DNA of 64,000 nt from Monodelphis domestica (Eukaryota > Chordata > Mammalia > Didelphimorphia > Didelphidae), in assembly GCF_027887165.1 (NCBI RefSeq), contig NC_077228.1, forward strand, positions 213,822,019-213,886,018, read 5' to 3'. Shown here one piece after another: positions 1 to 11,900 of this stretch. Position numbers and translations under genes: made by a program. The notes beneath the pieces were generated by a model that was not told the DNA's origin, searched no databases, and saw only the letters and a list, made by a program, of their open reading frames with translations. Position 1 is the stretch's first letter. Every line of letters begins with the position of its first letter.

Positions 1-110
1 CAGGAATTCCTCTTGCTGTTACATATGTTAGTTTATTTTTGCCACTATGCAATGGTTCTTGTTGTCCTGGTAATCTTATAATTTGATCCCTGGCTCTCTG
101 GGGGCTACAG

Positions 111-112
<2 letters not shown>

Positions 113-147
<35 letters not shown>
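113..147. repeat. (CA)n microsatellite
   Basis: Uninterrupted AC dinucleotides for about 35 bp, directly before the L3/CR1 copy. Confidence 0.95.
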
Positions 148-156
<9 letters not shown>

Positions 157-800
157 AAGATAATGCTATGGAATTTATCAGAAAAGGTATTTGGCAAGAA
201 GCATCTCATAGTATTCTTGTAAGAAAACATGGAAAACTGTGGAAAAAATATACAACTAGATAATACTCAAAATTGATTGACCAGACAGAATAGTGACTAA
301 CAATGTGCCATCAACTTGGCAAAAGATTTCTACTAGAGCCCAGGGATCTAGGCTTATCCTTGTCTATCTTGGATAAAAGCATAGATGATATGCTTATCAA
401 ATCTGCAGATGACACAAGCAGGAAATGATAATGATAGGGATCAGATCCAACAATAGCTCAACCGGCTAGATTGTTAGACTAGAATTGAACAGATCAAATT
501 TCACACCCAAGTTGAAAAAACAAAACAAAACAAAACAACACAACCCTGCAGGTTCAAGATGGGAGGAGCATAGTTAGTTGGCAGTTTTAAGAAGGTCAGA
601 GTTTTGCTGGACTGTAAACTTGATAAACTGATGATTTTTAGTATGATATAGCAGCCAAAAAAAAGCTAATTCACTGCTGTGTTGTACTAAAGGGAGCAAA
701 GCTTCTGGGAACAAAGGAGTTGATAGTCCCTCTGTCCTCTGCCCTGCTCATTTGGAGTACTATATTCAATTCTACTCACCACAATTTAAGATCAGTGATG

Positions 801-1085
801 GCCAGGCATTGGTACTGCACCACTGCAATCCCAATTCCTACTACTGAGAAGACTGAGGCTGGTAGTTTGATTAAGATCAGGAGTTTTGAGCTGCAGGGTA
901 CTAAGTCAATTTGGTATCCATAATGACACCAATACAGTGAACTCCCCAAGGGTAGGGTGATAATTGCAAACTGGCCCAGATTAGAAACAGAGCAGATCAA
1001 AGCTCCTACAGTCTGTCAGCAGTGGGATCAGATTTGTGAATGGCCATTGCACTTCCATCCGGAGGCAAAGATAGACCCAATCTCA
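801..1085 (+). pseudogene. RN7SL: 7SL (SRP) RNA retropseudogene, nearly full length
   Basis: Begins gccaggcattggtac where 7SL begins GCCGGGCGCGGTGGC. It then shows gagaagactgaggctgg and gatcaggagttttgagctg. The best-conserved part is the S domain and 3' end: ggcccagattagaaacagag, cagatcaaagctcc, agtgggatca, gtgaatggccattgcacttc, gacccaatctca. It is ~285 nt against ~300 for 7SL, followed by AAAA, with diverged direct repeats (ccacaatttaag / ccacaacaatatttag). It contains both Alu and S domains, so it is an SRP RNA copy rather than an Alu-like SINE. Too diverged to be functional. Confidence 0.85.
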
Positions 1086-1278
1086 GAAAACCACAACAAT
1101 ATTTAGAATCTGAAGAGTATTCAGATGAGAGCAATGACTATGATGAAGAGCTTTAAGCCTATTTTACATAAGGGATAGTTGAAGTCACAGGGGATTTTCA
1201 GACTAGAAAAGAAAAAGGCTCAGGGTTTAATGATAGCTGTATTAAAGTACATAGAGAGTTATCAAGTAAAAGATGGAT

Positions 1279-1475
1279 TGGGGGCAGTTATGTAGCACAG
1301 TGGACATAATGCCAGATATGGTGATAGGAGGTCCTGGGCTCAAATGTGATCCCAGATACTTCCTATCTATGTGACCCTGGGCAAGTCACTTAATCCTCAG
1401 GGCAGAGCCTTTGCCCTTCTGTCTTAAGAGTTGTTCCTAAGGCAGAAAGTAAGAATTAAAAAAAAAAAAAAAGAG
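1279..1475 (+). repeat. tRNA-derived marsupial SINE (MON1/WSINE type)
   Basis: Head gggggcagttatgtagcaca, B-box-like ggctcaaatgtgatcc, central gtgaccctgggcaagtcact and an A-rich tail. Inserted in the L3/CR1 copy. Confidence 0.9.
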
Positions 1476-1739
1476 GGATTAGAGTTGTTCTGTTCAGCCC
1501 CAGAAGGAAGAACCAGGAATAATGGGTAGAAGTCACAATGAAACAAATTTAGATTTGGAGTAAAGGAAAATTTCCTAATAATTCCAAAAAGGTAATGGGT
1601 TTCTCCTCAATGAAGGTCTTCTAGCAGAAGCTGAATGGCCACTTGACAGGTACACAATAATAGAGATTCCTTTTTGAGCATGGATCATTTAAAGATCACT
1701 AAGATCCCTTCTCTTTCTAAAATTCTGTGATTCTGTAAG

Positions 1740-2585
1740 GATCTCTTTCAATTATGTCCCCTCCCCAATTCCATCATCCCCATTCTACTTAAAAGGAGGA
1801 AGAATTCCTTAAGTGGTTACTTGGCATTTTCGAGAACTAGCCCAGCTCTACCTCAAACTGAGAATAGTTGAGTGGCACTCAAGACACTGCTGAGCTTCCT
1901 GAGCAATCAACAGCTCTCAGGATGACAAGAAAGGAGGGTTAGGTAGAAAGGTTAGCACCTATGCAAAGACAATTGTAATGCAGTAACAGCCACCGAAAAT
2001 ACTTTTTACCTAATATCAGGCTTATGGGCTAGTGAGTCCATACAATCAACCTTCACAAATCATAATTATCTCCTCAAATTTCCAGCCACTAGGTGCAGCC
2101 CCCAGTGGTTGCAGGAGTAGAAAAGCCATTACTACCTCCCAGCTCCACAGATGCACAACAGTAAAAGGTCAGAGCTGGCAGAGGATTCTGACTCTCCAAT
2201 TCCAGTGTCCTTCACACTACATCATCCTCCATAGGCTATCCCAGTGATACCCTGGTACTAGTCAATTCTTCATAGTAAGCCATATCACAGGCAAAGTGGC
2301 CACTCCTTCTAATGAATTTTAACCTTAAGCTGGATATTTCCTGCTTTAAATTGGAACTTAAGGGTGAAATTTGCCAACCTAGTCCCAACCTGTTTGTATG
2401 CTACCATTAAAATCCTTGCTTTGTGGTGCCTGGTCAGAGGCTCTATAATGCAGAACAACAGAGCTAATGACTCGGGCAATACCAGTTGATGTGAATGGAT
2501 ACCCTAACTTTGTTGACACAACTCAAATACTGACACTAAACACTGCAAAGGGATGGATACTATAGAATTCATTTTGGAACAAAAA
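1740..2585. other. Intron sequence with nothing recognised
   Basis: TMEM104 intron. The 71-codon ORF here resembles no protein I know. No repeat recognised. Confidence 0.5.
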
Positions 2586-2589
2586 TAGC

Positions 2590-2720
2590 AGTTAACATTT
2601 ATATTTTCAAATACAAAGTACTTTGCATACATTATCACAATTGATCAGTCCAAGAAAAGGTAGTGTAATTATCTAGGAAAGGGAGAGATATGAGATAATC
2701 TAGGTAATATGAAAATAATG
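2590..2720 (-). repeat. MIR/CORE-SINE relic
   Basis: Contains agcagttaacatttatattt, caaagtactttgcatac and attatc, the usual antisense MIR end pattern. Confidence 0.5.
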
Positions 2721-2789
2721 ATAAACAAAAATCTATTTTTTAAGAAAAGAAATTTCTCTAAAGGGTCAAAGCCATCTCTTTCACATTAG

Positions 2790-2935
2790 TTAGGCCTAAT
2801 CACAATTCAATTCAATGTGCTCTTATTAATCACCTGCTATGTTAAAGGTAATATCTTAAGGCACTGAGGATACAAAGACAAACTGATGAGTTCTGGTCCT
2901 CAAGGATCATCTATTACACAGTAAGGTCCAATCTG
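2790..2935 (-). repeat. L2 3'-end relic
   Basis: Antisense L2 tail: attaatcacctgctatg, ggcactgaggatacaaagac and ctcaaggatcatctatta. Confidence 0.55.
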
Positions 2936-4480
2936 TTCTTGTGTCCACAATTCCCAAGGAATAGGGTGACAGTAGTAGCAGTAAGAATAAAGCTACAACT
3001 CAACTCTTTTGGTCTCTAGGGAAAAACTAAATTGTCAAGGGAACAGAGATTACTTGCTACTAAGGATACTACAACCTTCTGTGCTATGAGAAAACAGAGG
3101 GAGGTTTAGATCCTCCAGAACTGTCAATTTGGCACTCAACCAAATTCACTTGGAAAAATCACTTTCACAGCCTCCTTCCCTCAACCTGTTTCTCTGTCTA
3201 GAATGAAATAAAGAAGATGCAATCAAGAATATGAACAAAACTCAGGGTAAGCCAGTGCTATGGGCCTTGAAACCTAGAGACTTGGTTCCATCACCAATAG
3301 CCACTTCATGTTTTGACAGCATAGATCTATTTCTTGAATCATTCTTTCAGGAGGGAAAAAATGGAAACCTGCAATTTCCCTGGATGGCTACTGTCTAATT
3401 TTTCAAAGGCACAATACTTATGGCATGTTCATTTGATTAAGTCAGGTAATCACTTCAGTGGCTCTTTGACCTCTCACCTTCCTTCACTCCAAATGTCCTA
3501 ATTATATTTCCCCAGGGAGAGTGGAAAGTGGTGGGAATGCTTGGATCTGGAGTTGGAGAGGAGGGAGAAAAGTCAGGTGCCCAAAACACAGGATCCCTGC
3601 AGAGAGAAGCTGCAGAGCCAGAGCTAACTCCACCCCTTTCAGGCTGACGTCTGACCTCGAAATAGATATGGAAGAACAAAATAGGATTCTTTCTCAGCAC
3701 TAAATAACCTTGGAGGTAGGGAAGGAGAGGAAATATCTTAGTTTTCCTCTTAGATTAGAATGGCTTATTAACAATCTCCACCAGATTAAATTTTAAGAAA
3801 TTACACTAACCAATCTATCAGTTCCCCATTAGGACACAGCAGAGATACTCTTTCAATGGGTTCAAACTATAGTTCTGCCGGAAATGATATTTTGAATTGT
3901 CTTCTTCCCCCTGCCCCAATCCACTTGGTTTGACTATAAAGCAGGTAGAAAGGGCAACAAAGGGGACAGAGGACAATGGACAATGAGGGTACCCATTAGC
4001 CTGAAGTAAATTACTTTGTCAACATTGTAAACATTGTCAAATGTTTACTGCTGGGATAATTCCTGCATCAGCATTGTCTCCCTCATGCCAGACAAGACGT
4101 TAAGATGACTTGTGAATTTTGGACTACTTTCTTCTCCTTTGGAATGGATTTACTGCACAAGGCAAAGCAAACCCCCGAACACTGCTTTATTCCTGGATAT
4201 AACTCACTGGGTGATGCCTACTCATACTGGAGAAGCATCTCTGTGGGGGAAGGGGGGAATTGTTGCTCAGTTGTTTGCTTTGACATGTGCTAAGAATCTA
4301 GGGCTTAACTCTAACAAACTGAATAGGAAGGCATACAGGTTCATTTGTCTCAGTTTACTTATTTTCAAATAGAAATGGAAAAACTTACCAATCCTTTGCC
4401 TTCATGTAGTTTTATATCTACCCATCCCCAGAGAGTCATGTTATCTTATTGGTCAAAAGTTTTCATAGAGAAAGATTCTG
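2936..4480. other. Intron sequence with nothing recognised
   Basis: No repeat or coding exon seen. The open frames at 3455-3703 overlap on opposite strands and resemble no known protein. Confidence 0.5.
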
Positions 4481-4489
4481 TTACCAATA

Positions 4490-4545
4490 AACATTCAATC
4501 AATAAGCATTTATTAGGCACTTGCTATGTATTATGTCTCCTAATC
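4490..4545 (-). repeat. L2 tail relic
   Basis: Antisense L2 end: caatcaataagcatttatta, ggcacttgctatg. Confidence 0.5.
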
Positions 4546-4802
4546 CTTGTAGAGAGGAAGTTCTTCTTTATACATTAATTAAATCTACTTTGTTGTAATT
4601 TATTATTCTTCTATTCTACTGCACATTTGACTGACACACACAGAACATTTATACAGCATCACTCTATACAATATCCCTTTATGTATGGGAAGGGTTAATA
4701 AAAAGTGTCTTTCAATCCCATGCTTACACTAATTAACAAATTATGAACTTGCATCCAAATGCTCAGATGGGCTAAATGCTCACAACTTTGTCCAATGTAT
4801 TT

Positions 4803-4953
4803 TCTTTTCTTTTTTAAAAAACTCTTACCTTCTGTCTTAATTTCAATTCTAAGGCAGAAGAGTGGCAAGAGATAGGCAACTGGGGTTAAGAGATATGCCC
4901 ACAGTCACACAGCAGGTCTGACACTCTAGGCACTGTGCCACCTAGCTGCTCCT
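4803..4953 (-). repeat. tRNA-derived marsupial SINE, antisense
   Basis: T-rich start, cttaccttctgtctt, ggcagaagagtggcaaga and end ccacctagctgctcc. Confidence 0.9.
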
Positions 4954-5014
4954 CCAATGTATTTTCCTATAATTTTGGACTCCTTTCTTTGATACTTACT
5001 CAATTGGCTAAACT

Positions 5015-5180
5015 CAATAAACATTTATTAGGTACTTACTCCTACTATGTACAAGCACTAAACAAAACACTATCCTTGGCCCAGTAGCTAATGCTGGCAT
5101 ATATTAATATAAGTATATGATGTATCCAGGGCTCAACATAGTACCTGGCATACAGTAAATGCTAACTGATTTAGTATAGT
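5015..5180. repeat. L2 tail pieces in both orientations
   Basis: Antisense piece caataaacatttattaggta at ~5015-5075 and sense piece tacctggcatacagtaaatg at ~5120-5180. Confidence 0.5.
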
Positions 5181-5495
5181 ACTTCTTGACTTCAAATGCT
5201 TTTCATAGAGGCTATTCTCTTTTAATAACATATATTTCTGCTCCGTGGCCTAATGGAATAGCACTTCTGATTAGAAAAGACATAAACACTGCATTTGGGT
5301 CTTATTTGAAAACAAACTTTGTCTTTAATTTAATACCATGAGGACCCTGGGAACAGAGAAAAAAATTTAGTAATTTTTAAGTCCTTTGCCTCAGGAATAA
5401 ATGGCAATACTTACTCAGATATAGAGCTAGAGTGGGTTTATGGGGTGGAAAAGCCAAGTTTAGTCTTGTGCCCAGAAATAAGATTTTCCAAAAAC

Positions 5496-5760
5496 AAAAG
5501 CAAAAACAAACAAACAAAAACACTTTTTTTTCCAATTACAGGTAGTAACCATTTTTGACAATTGTTTTCTGACATTGTGATTCAGATTTGCTCTCTCCCT
5601 CCCTCTTGCTCCATTCCCTCCCAAGGTAGTAAATAGTCTGATAGAGGTACAGTGTTTTTAAGCAATATGTAGTCTTCATGACAGAAGACATGTCATAAGA
5701 AAAACTCAAGAAAGAAATAAAATAAAATATAAAAGTAAGTTTTGAATATAAGGATGACTC
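5496..5760 (-). mobile_element. L1 3' UTR fragment, antisense
   Basis: Begins with tttttttttccaattaca and continues ggtagtaaccatttttgaca, then the ctctccctccctcttgctcc tract typical of marsupial L1 3' UTRs read in reverse. Confidence 0.6.
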
Positions 5761-5779
5761 AGGTTTCAGTGTTTTAAGG

Positions 5780-5830
<51 letters not shown>
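5780..5830. repeat. (TG)n microsatellite
   Basis: Uninterrupted TG repeat of about 51 bp. It makes the antisense THTHTH frame spurious. Confidence 0.95.
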
Positions 5831-5839
5831 CTAAGAACA

Positions 5840-6580
5840 AATCTGGAAAAGAGGGAAAATGATTTGTATTCTTGTAGAAAACAAGTGCAATAATATGACA
5901 AACATGGACACATGTATGGTATGATAATATATCTACAACCTATATCAGTGATGGTAAACCTATGGAATGGGTGCCAAAGAGGGCACACAAAGTGCTCTCT
6001 GTGGGAACACACAGCCCACCCCCCTCCCAGTTTATTACTAGAAGGGCAGAGGGACTCAGACTATTGGACTGAGCTGCTCCCCTCCCCCTCTCCACAGAAC
6101 CTGACATAATTTTTTATCATCTGCCCTTCTGCCCAGCAGCCAATAGGAGCTCACAGGGGATAAGGTAGGTAGCTCACAGAGGGCAGAGCTGGAAGAGAGT
6201 AGAGAACTAGGGCCACTCCCCTCCCCCTCTTCACCTGCACTGAGGACATTCCTTACTTCACCCACCCAGCAGCCCAATGAGAGAAGTTCCTCCCCTCTCC
6301 TGTGTAGGGTAAGGGGAGAGGGTGGAGGGGGTGGGGTGTGCCCAGCACTCAGTTAGGGGGAGGAGCATAGCACTCAGTTTGGGGGGGTGGAGGCGAAGTT
6401 GGGGCCTGGCACTCCATCTCTAAAAGGTTTGCTATCACTCATCTATATCATATTTCCTGCCTTCTTGGGGAGGGAGTGGAGTGGGAGGGAGAGAAAGAAT
6501 ATGGATTGCAGAATGTCAGGAAACAACTAAAAATTGTATCAATGTAATCTGGAAAAAAATTTTTTTTTTTTTTTAAGAAA
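5840..6580 (+). mobile_element. L1 3' UTR fragment split by a hAT element
   Basis: Two halves of a sense L1 3' UTR: ~5840-5945 and ~6441-6580, the latter with ccttcttggggagggagtgg, aatgtcaggaaacaac, aaattgtatcaatgtaatct and a homopolymer tail. They are separated by the hAT copy. Confidence 0.6.
5946..6440. mobile_element. Non-autonomous hAT DNA transposon
   Basis: Terminal inverted repeats CAGTGATGGTAAACC (left) and GGTTTGCTATCACTC (right, last base changed from G). The flanks acctatat / atctatat match 7 of 8 and form the 8-bp hAT target duplication. The interior is GC-rich and non-coding. Same family as the 28.9-kb copy. Confidence 0.8.
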
Positions 6581-6589
6581 ATAGGTACA

Positions 6590-7555
6590 AGTCAGATATC
6601 AGTATTAGTCTGGGAGACAGAAATCTTGGGTTTTACCCCTGATTGCCAGGCTTGTACAGTGGGGGAAGCTCAGGATAAGACTGAAAAGTAAAAAGGGTCC
6701 TGGAAAAACATGATACAGAAGGTTCCCAGCAGGGACAAACATTCCCCATAGAGAGAAATTTGGAGGCAGATCAACTAAAATGGTCTGTCCATGTGTGGTG
6801 GGTATATATAACAAACTTCATATTGCTTTCCTGGCTCTGCTATGCCTACACTATTATTTCTTAGTTGGACTATATAAGAGGTCACAATCCAAATCCTGTT
6901 TCGGCTTTTTCAACTATGAGTTAAACTTTGGTTATTTTATACCTTTGCCAGAAATATCCACTCCCCTTCCTCCTAAAAAAGCCATAGGTTCATCTCCCTT
7001 TTTATATAATAGATGTGTTCTGAAATTTTATGAGAATTAAGTTTTTCTAAAAGAATTATTTTAGATGCCCAAGGAAAACACCAATCTTTTTATAAAGCAA
7101 ATAATTATTTTCTAACAACAAATAATCACCTAGTTTTTATTTTTTAAGTTTGGAATTCACCTACTCTGCTAGTGGAATGTCATCAAATTCAGAAGTGGCC
7201 AACCAACCCCACCAGAATGAGGCAAAAGTGGGTTAGCCTGCTTATGCAAAGGAAAGATCATACTGGGGTAATGGGCAGAGGAAGGAAGGAAGACAAAGTG
7301 GAAAGGTCCCTTATGATTCACTTTGTTCTCTGAGAAGAGTTAAGAAGAATGGAGGCTGAAGAAACAGTAATTTTTAAAGAAAGTAAAGAAAATCAGAGAG
7401 CATAATAGGGGAATAGAGAAATACAAGCCTTTCTCTAGACTGGCATATTAGGTATCAGCCATTTAAAGTTAGGACAAGTGTGCTTGATGGAAAGTAGTCT
7501 TGATGCCAGTCAGCAGAATCCATGTTTCTGAAACCTGTATTAAAAATAAAAACAA
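6590..7555. other. Intron sequence with nothing recognised
   Basis: AT-rich intron without recognisable repeat or exon. The 86-codon plus frame at 6780 has no recognisable similarity. Confidence 0.45.
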
Positions 7556-7557
7556 TC

Positions 7558-7738
7558 CAGGACAGTAAGGTGGCACAATGGATGGAGTTGGGAGGACCTG
7601 GGTTCAAATCTAGCCTCAGGTACTTCTGGCTCTGTGACCCCGGGCAAGTTGCTTAACCCCAACTGTCTAACCATTATTGTTCTTCTGTCTTAAAAGTAAT
7701 TAATACAGAATGTAAGGGTTTAAAAAATAAAATAAAAA
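7558..7738 (+). repeat. tRNA-derived marsupial SINE
   Basis: Head ggacagtaaggtggcacaat, ggttcaaatctagcctcagg, gtgaccccgggcaagttgct and tail taagggtttaaaaaat. Confidence 0.9.
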
Positions 7739-8754
7739 CAATTCTCTCAAATAGTTGGCCCACAAAGCTTGGGAAAACAGGTAGAAAGGGAAACACAGTT
7801 GCTCAAGATGGAGAACCAGTGGTAGACTACACAGTAGGTAGATGCACACTCCCTAGAGTGGTAGGGGTCTTGAGGCAGTACCTATTGCATATACAGCAAG
7901 AGGCATTGGAGGAATGAATGGTATGAGAGTAATTCACACATAATCACTGGGGCTCAGACTGAACCAACAACATCTGCTGATTGGACAAAGAGGCAAGTTC
8001 ACAAAATTCCTTGGCAGGATCCTATAGAACAATTCCAATGCTGAGAATGAGAAATTTGGTAATCTGAACTTTATTTAGAAAAGGGAGGGGAAAAATTGGG
8101 GTGGAGGTAGGGGATAGGGGAGAAAATATTCCTGTCTCTGTTATTGAATTACCTGCCCCTGAAAAGGGAACCCTAGTTAAATGCTTCAAAGTCAATCACT
8201 TTAATCCAAGCTTTTATGAATGCTTGGAGCTGTGGCTTCCCCTCTTTGGATAGCAAGTGGGCATGTTGGTAGACTGCACGAAAACTTCTCATCCCTAAGA
8301 TCCAGACTCATGGAAAGAGAAAGGTGTTCAGGGTTCAGCAAATCTGATGTCAAGCTACATCCTGGATCAGTACACCAGTCCAGATGCTTATAATGATATG
8401 CTTGAACCCTGTGGTTGGCAGGAAACAGAAAACCACCAGGGACTAAACAGCTGCCAAAAATAAAAACCCTCAGAGATTTCCAGCCATAGCACACAAAGTT
8501 TGACCATTTACAACTTCCATTTTCACTCTCCTTTTCTTCTACTAGGAAGAACTTTTCTGGACTCTGGGAAATGGGCACAAGCAAACTGACAGAAAAATGA
8601 ACGGTACACGCATGGGAAGAAGGGGAAAAAATGAAGTGGTGACAGGCAATGCCAGATACATTAACTTTCCTGCTTCAGACCCTTTTAACAACGCCTTCCA
8701 GTTCAATCTAAAGCTTCCACCCAACACAAACTTTCTATTTAAGAAAAAATACTC

Positions 8755-8924
8755 AGGAAGTTGCTAGGTGGCTTAGCCAGGACTGGAGACAAAAGGTTCT
8801 GAGCTCAAATTTGGCCTCAGATACTTCCTACCTGTGTGACTCTGGGCAAGTAACTTAACCCTCATTTCCTAGCCCTTATTGTTCTTCTGCCTTGGAACCA
8901 ATACCCAGTATTGATTATAAGACA
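8755..8924 (+). repeat. tRNA-derived marsupial SINE with microsatellite tail
   Basis: ttgctaggtggcttagc, gagctcaaatttggcctcag, gtgactctgggcaagtaact and cttggaaccaatacccagta. Its 3' end runs into a purine microsatellite. Confidence 0.9.
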
Positions 8925-8993
8925 GGAGGGAGGGAGGGAGGGAGGGAGGGAGGAAGGAAGGAAGGAAGGAAGGAAGGAAGGAAGGAAGGAAGG
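8925..8993. repeat. (GGGA)n(GGAA)n purine microsatellite
   Basis: About 7 GGGA units followed by about 10 GGAA units, pure purine for ~69 bp, grown from the tail of the preceding SINE. Confidence 0.95.
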
Positions 8994-11900
8994 CAAAAAG
9001 GATATACTCAGGCTTGATCTCAGACTGTATACATTTTCATTTGAGTTTAATGTAAGTCAGGAGCTTGAAGAAAAATTCAAATTGATAACAATCCTACAAC
9101 TCTGGAGTGAATAACTAGTCCTGATCAAGCACAAGGGATTTTGAAGATAAGAGTTGCCAGAAAATTCTCAATGATGAACCAATCAATACAAAATATAATT
9201 CCTATTTAATGGACTGTATTCCATAGAATAGTGAATATGGGGCCCAAGTTTCAAACTAAAGAGCTAGTCTCTCCTTCCCAAAGAAATAAATCCATCAGCT
9301 TTGGTAACACAGTGACGGCTACATCCTCTACCTTTAAGAAGTTTCCTGGCTAGCTCTATAGCTTAGCTTTCTTCATCCAACTTGGCCTCATTTCACTAAT
9401 TTTCCATTTCTTATGAAATCACTACTATACTTTGCACACACCCTGAAAAACCTGTTGCTTGTCTCATTTCTCTTGACTGGTCCTGGAGGCCTCTAGGACC
9501 CCTTCTGCTCCTAAATTAGTAAGAATATTCAATTGAAGGCAGCTGTGACCCATTTATTAGCAGATGCCATAGCCCCAGGATACAGCGGCTGAGACAGTGA
9601 ACACTGAGAGAAGCGTCCTCTGTAGCAGTGGCAAGGGAAGGCAAATGTCCTTGCAAGTCATGTTCCATTCCAAGTAGGACTGCACTGCCCAAAAAGACCA
9701 TTTCATTATACAGAAGGCATAGGTTAGGCAAGGAAAGGAGAGAAAGAATCAATCATATGGATAAGTAAGCTATAGAGATTACTGAACTGATACCATCCTT
9801 AAGACCTGTCCTTAATGATGAAGTTCTACATCTAGGCAGCTAGAAGCTAGCCGCATTTCACCTTACTTAAAGAAACTTGGATTATAAGGTAAAGTGTGTC
9901 CTTAAGGGAAGGAAAAGAAAAATCTAAAATTAGGGCTGAGCACAAGCTTCTCTCCCCTAAAAAAAGGCTATTTTTCTTTCAAGGTACCATTTCTATAGAA
10001 TATTTTATAAAAAGTGATTTGGATATTTTTATCTGTTATGAAAATCCCATAGAAGGCACTTTATTAGGTGTTTTTATGCCTACAAGGGAGGACCAGACTG
10101 GCAAAAGAAAAGGACTCATAGGTGGAAAAATCAGTGAAGAACCAAAAGGACCCCAAATTTAACATATCCATGAATTCTCTAGCTAAAGACAAACTTCCAC
10201 ACCTCCTCCACACCCCTACCCTCAAATTAAGACATCCCATTCCTTACTAGTTAAGGAAAAGCTATCCAGAAGAGAACCTCAGAGAAAGTACATACCCTGG
10301 ATATAGGCAACACGTGGGCAAAGGCTATAACTGAGTACTGGAAGGCTAAATAAACTCTGTAATCTGAGTCCTATGTTTCCCAAGACCTCAGGACTGCCCT
10401 GCTTAGATCCAGAGCTCTAAGGAGCATGGCAAGCTAGGGGTGACCTTGTCACTTCTCAAAGAGAGCCAATAAATGCGCCCCACTCATTGCCTCCACTTTA
10501 CAATCAGGTTTCCAACCAAGCTAAGCTCCGCTCTGCCATCTGTGCTCCCAGCTCTTCTTGGCTAGTACCTGCTGAGTCGCCTGTGATCTAGCAGCATCTG
10601 TTCACCTGTAAGTGTTGCATACCACATCTTTTCCAATGGTGATGGGATTGCTTGCAGTACCTAGAGACTCCCCACTTACCCCTATAGGTTCTTATAGGAG
10701 TTCTCTTTGACACTCCTCATGAGGAGGGGACAATATAGCCTGGATCCTAGGCAGGAGATGGACATGATGGAAAGGGAAACAATGGAGATATAAGAAAGGA
10801 GAATGGAATCACTTAGTACTGTCCTGGGTAAGAGCAAAATGACATCTGTCATACCATCAAAGTACTCGGGACAGACTGATAACTGAAGGAAACTTTTACA
10901 ATGCTATAGCTTCAACGACATACACAGGCTTCTTCATGAACATAAAAGAAGGAAATGCTAAAATCTGACCTTTTTTATTTAATGAGACCCTATAGGAGAC
11001 TCCTTAAACTCTTTCCCAAGTTTAGAGACAAAGTTGTCCATTTGGAAGGAGATGACATTCAATACGTAGTGGCAAGGACACAAGGAGTCAAGATTTTGAA
11101 TCTGATCTTACTGATAAGTCACATTGGCAATAATTATGGGACCTAGACTGCTCTTGGTTCCAGCTGTGGCTGGCATTCTAGGATGCCCTTTAAAGTAGAA
11201 GCATTCAAATGACTCATGGACTCCTTTGGAATCACAGCATCCTTGTCTTGTGGCTACTCTAAGGAAGCATAATAGGGAGAAACTGACTCATATTAGATCC
11301 ATTAGGAACCACAGATGTAAAAGACTAGCATATCACATATCAGTTCAGGAATCCCAAAGCACCTACAGTACCCTGAAAGCCTCTATTTTTAAAGCCGAAA
11401 GGTCAAATGATCTAAGCATTTAGCAGGTCTATGAGAAAAGAGTGAAGTTCCAGTCTATGGAAGTCAATGGCTTCTGTAGGACTGCAAAAATATTGAGAAA
11501 GCCACTAGAAGGTGCAGCCCTTCAAAAGCAAGCTACTTTTAGTTAACTGCAATCAAGAAGCTACACAGGCAGGTATCTGTCAAGAGAGGACCTTAATATT
11601 CCTAAATATGTTTATTCTGAGTGAGTCTTCAGTGTAGTTCCAGAAAATGCAGATACCATTTTTAGAGGGCTTTTTGGACATCACATTTATGTGATTTTTT
11701 GAGTCTTTGTCCTCCATAGAACATTTGTCCTAGAATTGCAATGTTAGCAAGGGTTGTTATTAGGCTTTGAAAAGATTTTTTTTTTAAAGGACATATCCAG
11801 AGGAGGCAAGAGTTTCTGGTTAAATTGGGGAGCAAGCGTTTACATAGAATATATGATTTGGAGGAGTGGTTAGCCATTTGGTTTGTACTGCTTTTCTGAA

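Larger units (their letters stand above)
150..1737 (+). mobile_element. L3/CR1-type LINE, 3' half
   Basis: Old, degraded sense-strand CR1-clade LINE. The part around 300-420 corresponds to the reverse-transcriptase region (caacttgg ... cccagggatc ... ttggataaaagcatagatg ... gcagatgacac). Later parts match the conserved CR1 tail (ggagtactatattcaattct, agattcc, aagatcc). It ends in the diagnostic octamer repeat ATTCTGTG x2 (1722-1737). It is split by a 7SL pseudogene and a SINE. Confidence 0.75.

Noticed and set aside
5536-6012. 158-codon minus-strand frame with an alternating TH run
   Set aside because: It is created by the (TG)n microsatellite and antisense L1 and hAT sequence.
8201-8584. 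127-codon minus-strand frame considered as a TMEM104 exon
   Set aside because: Its sequence does not match the missing C-terminal half of TMEM104 or any family I know, and no flanking splice signals make it an in-phase exon.
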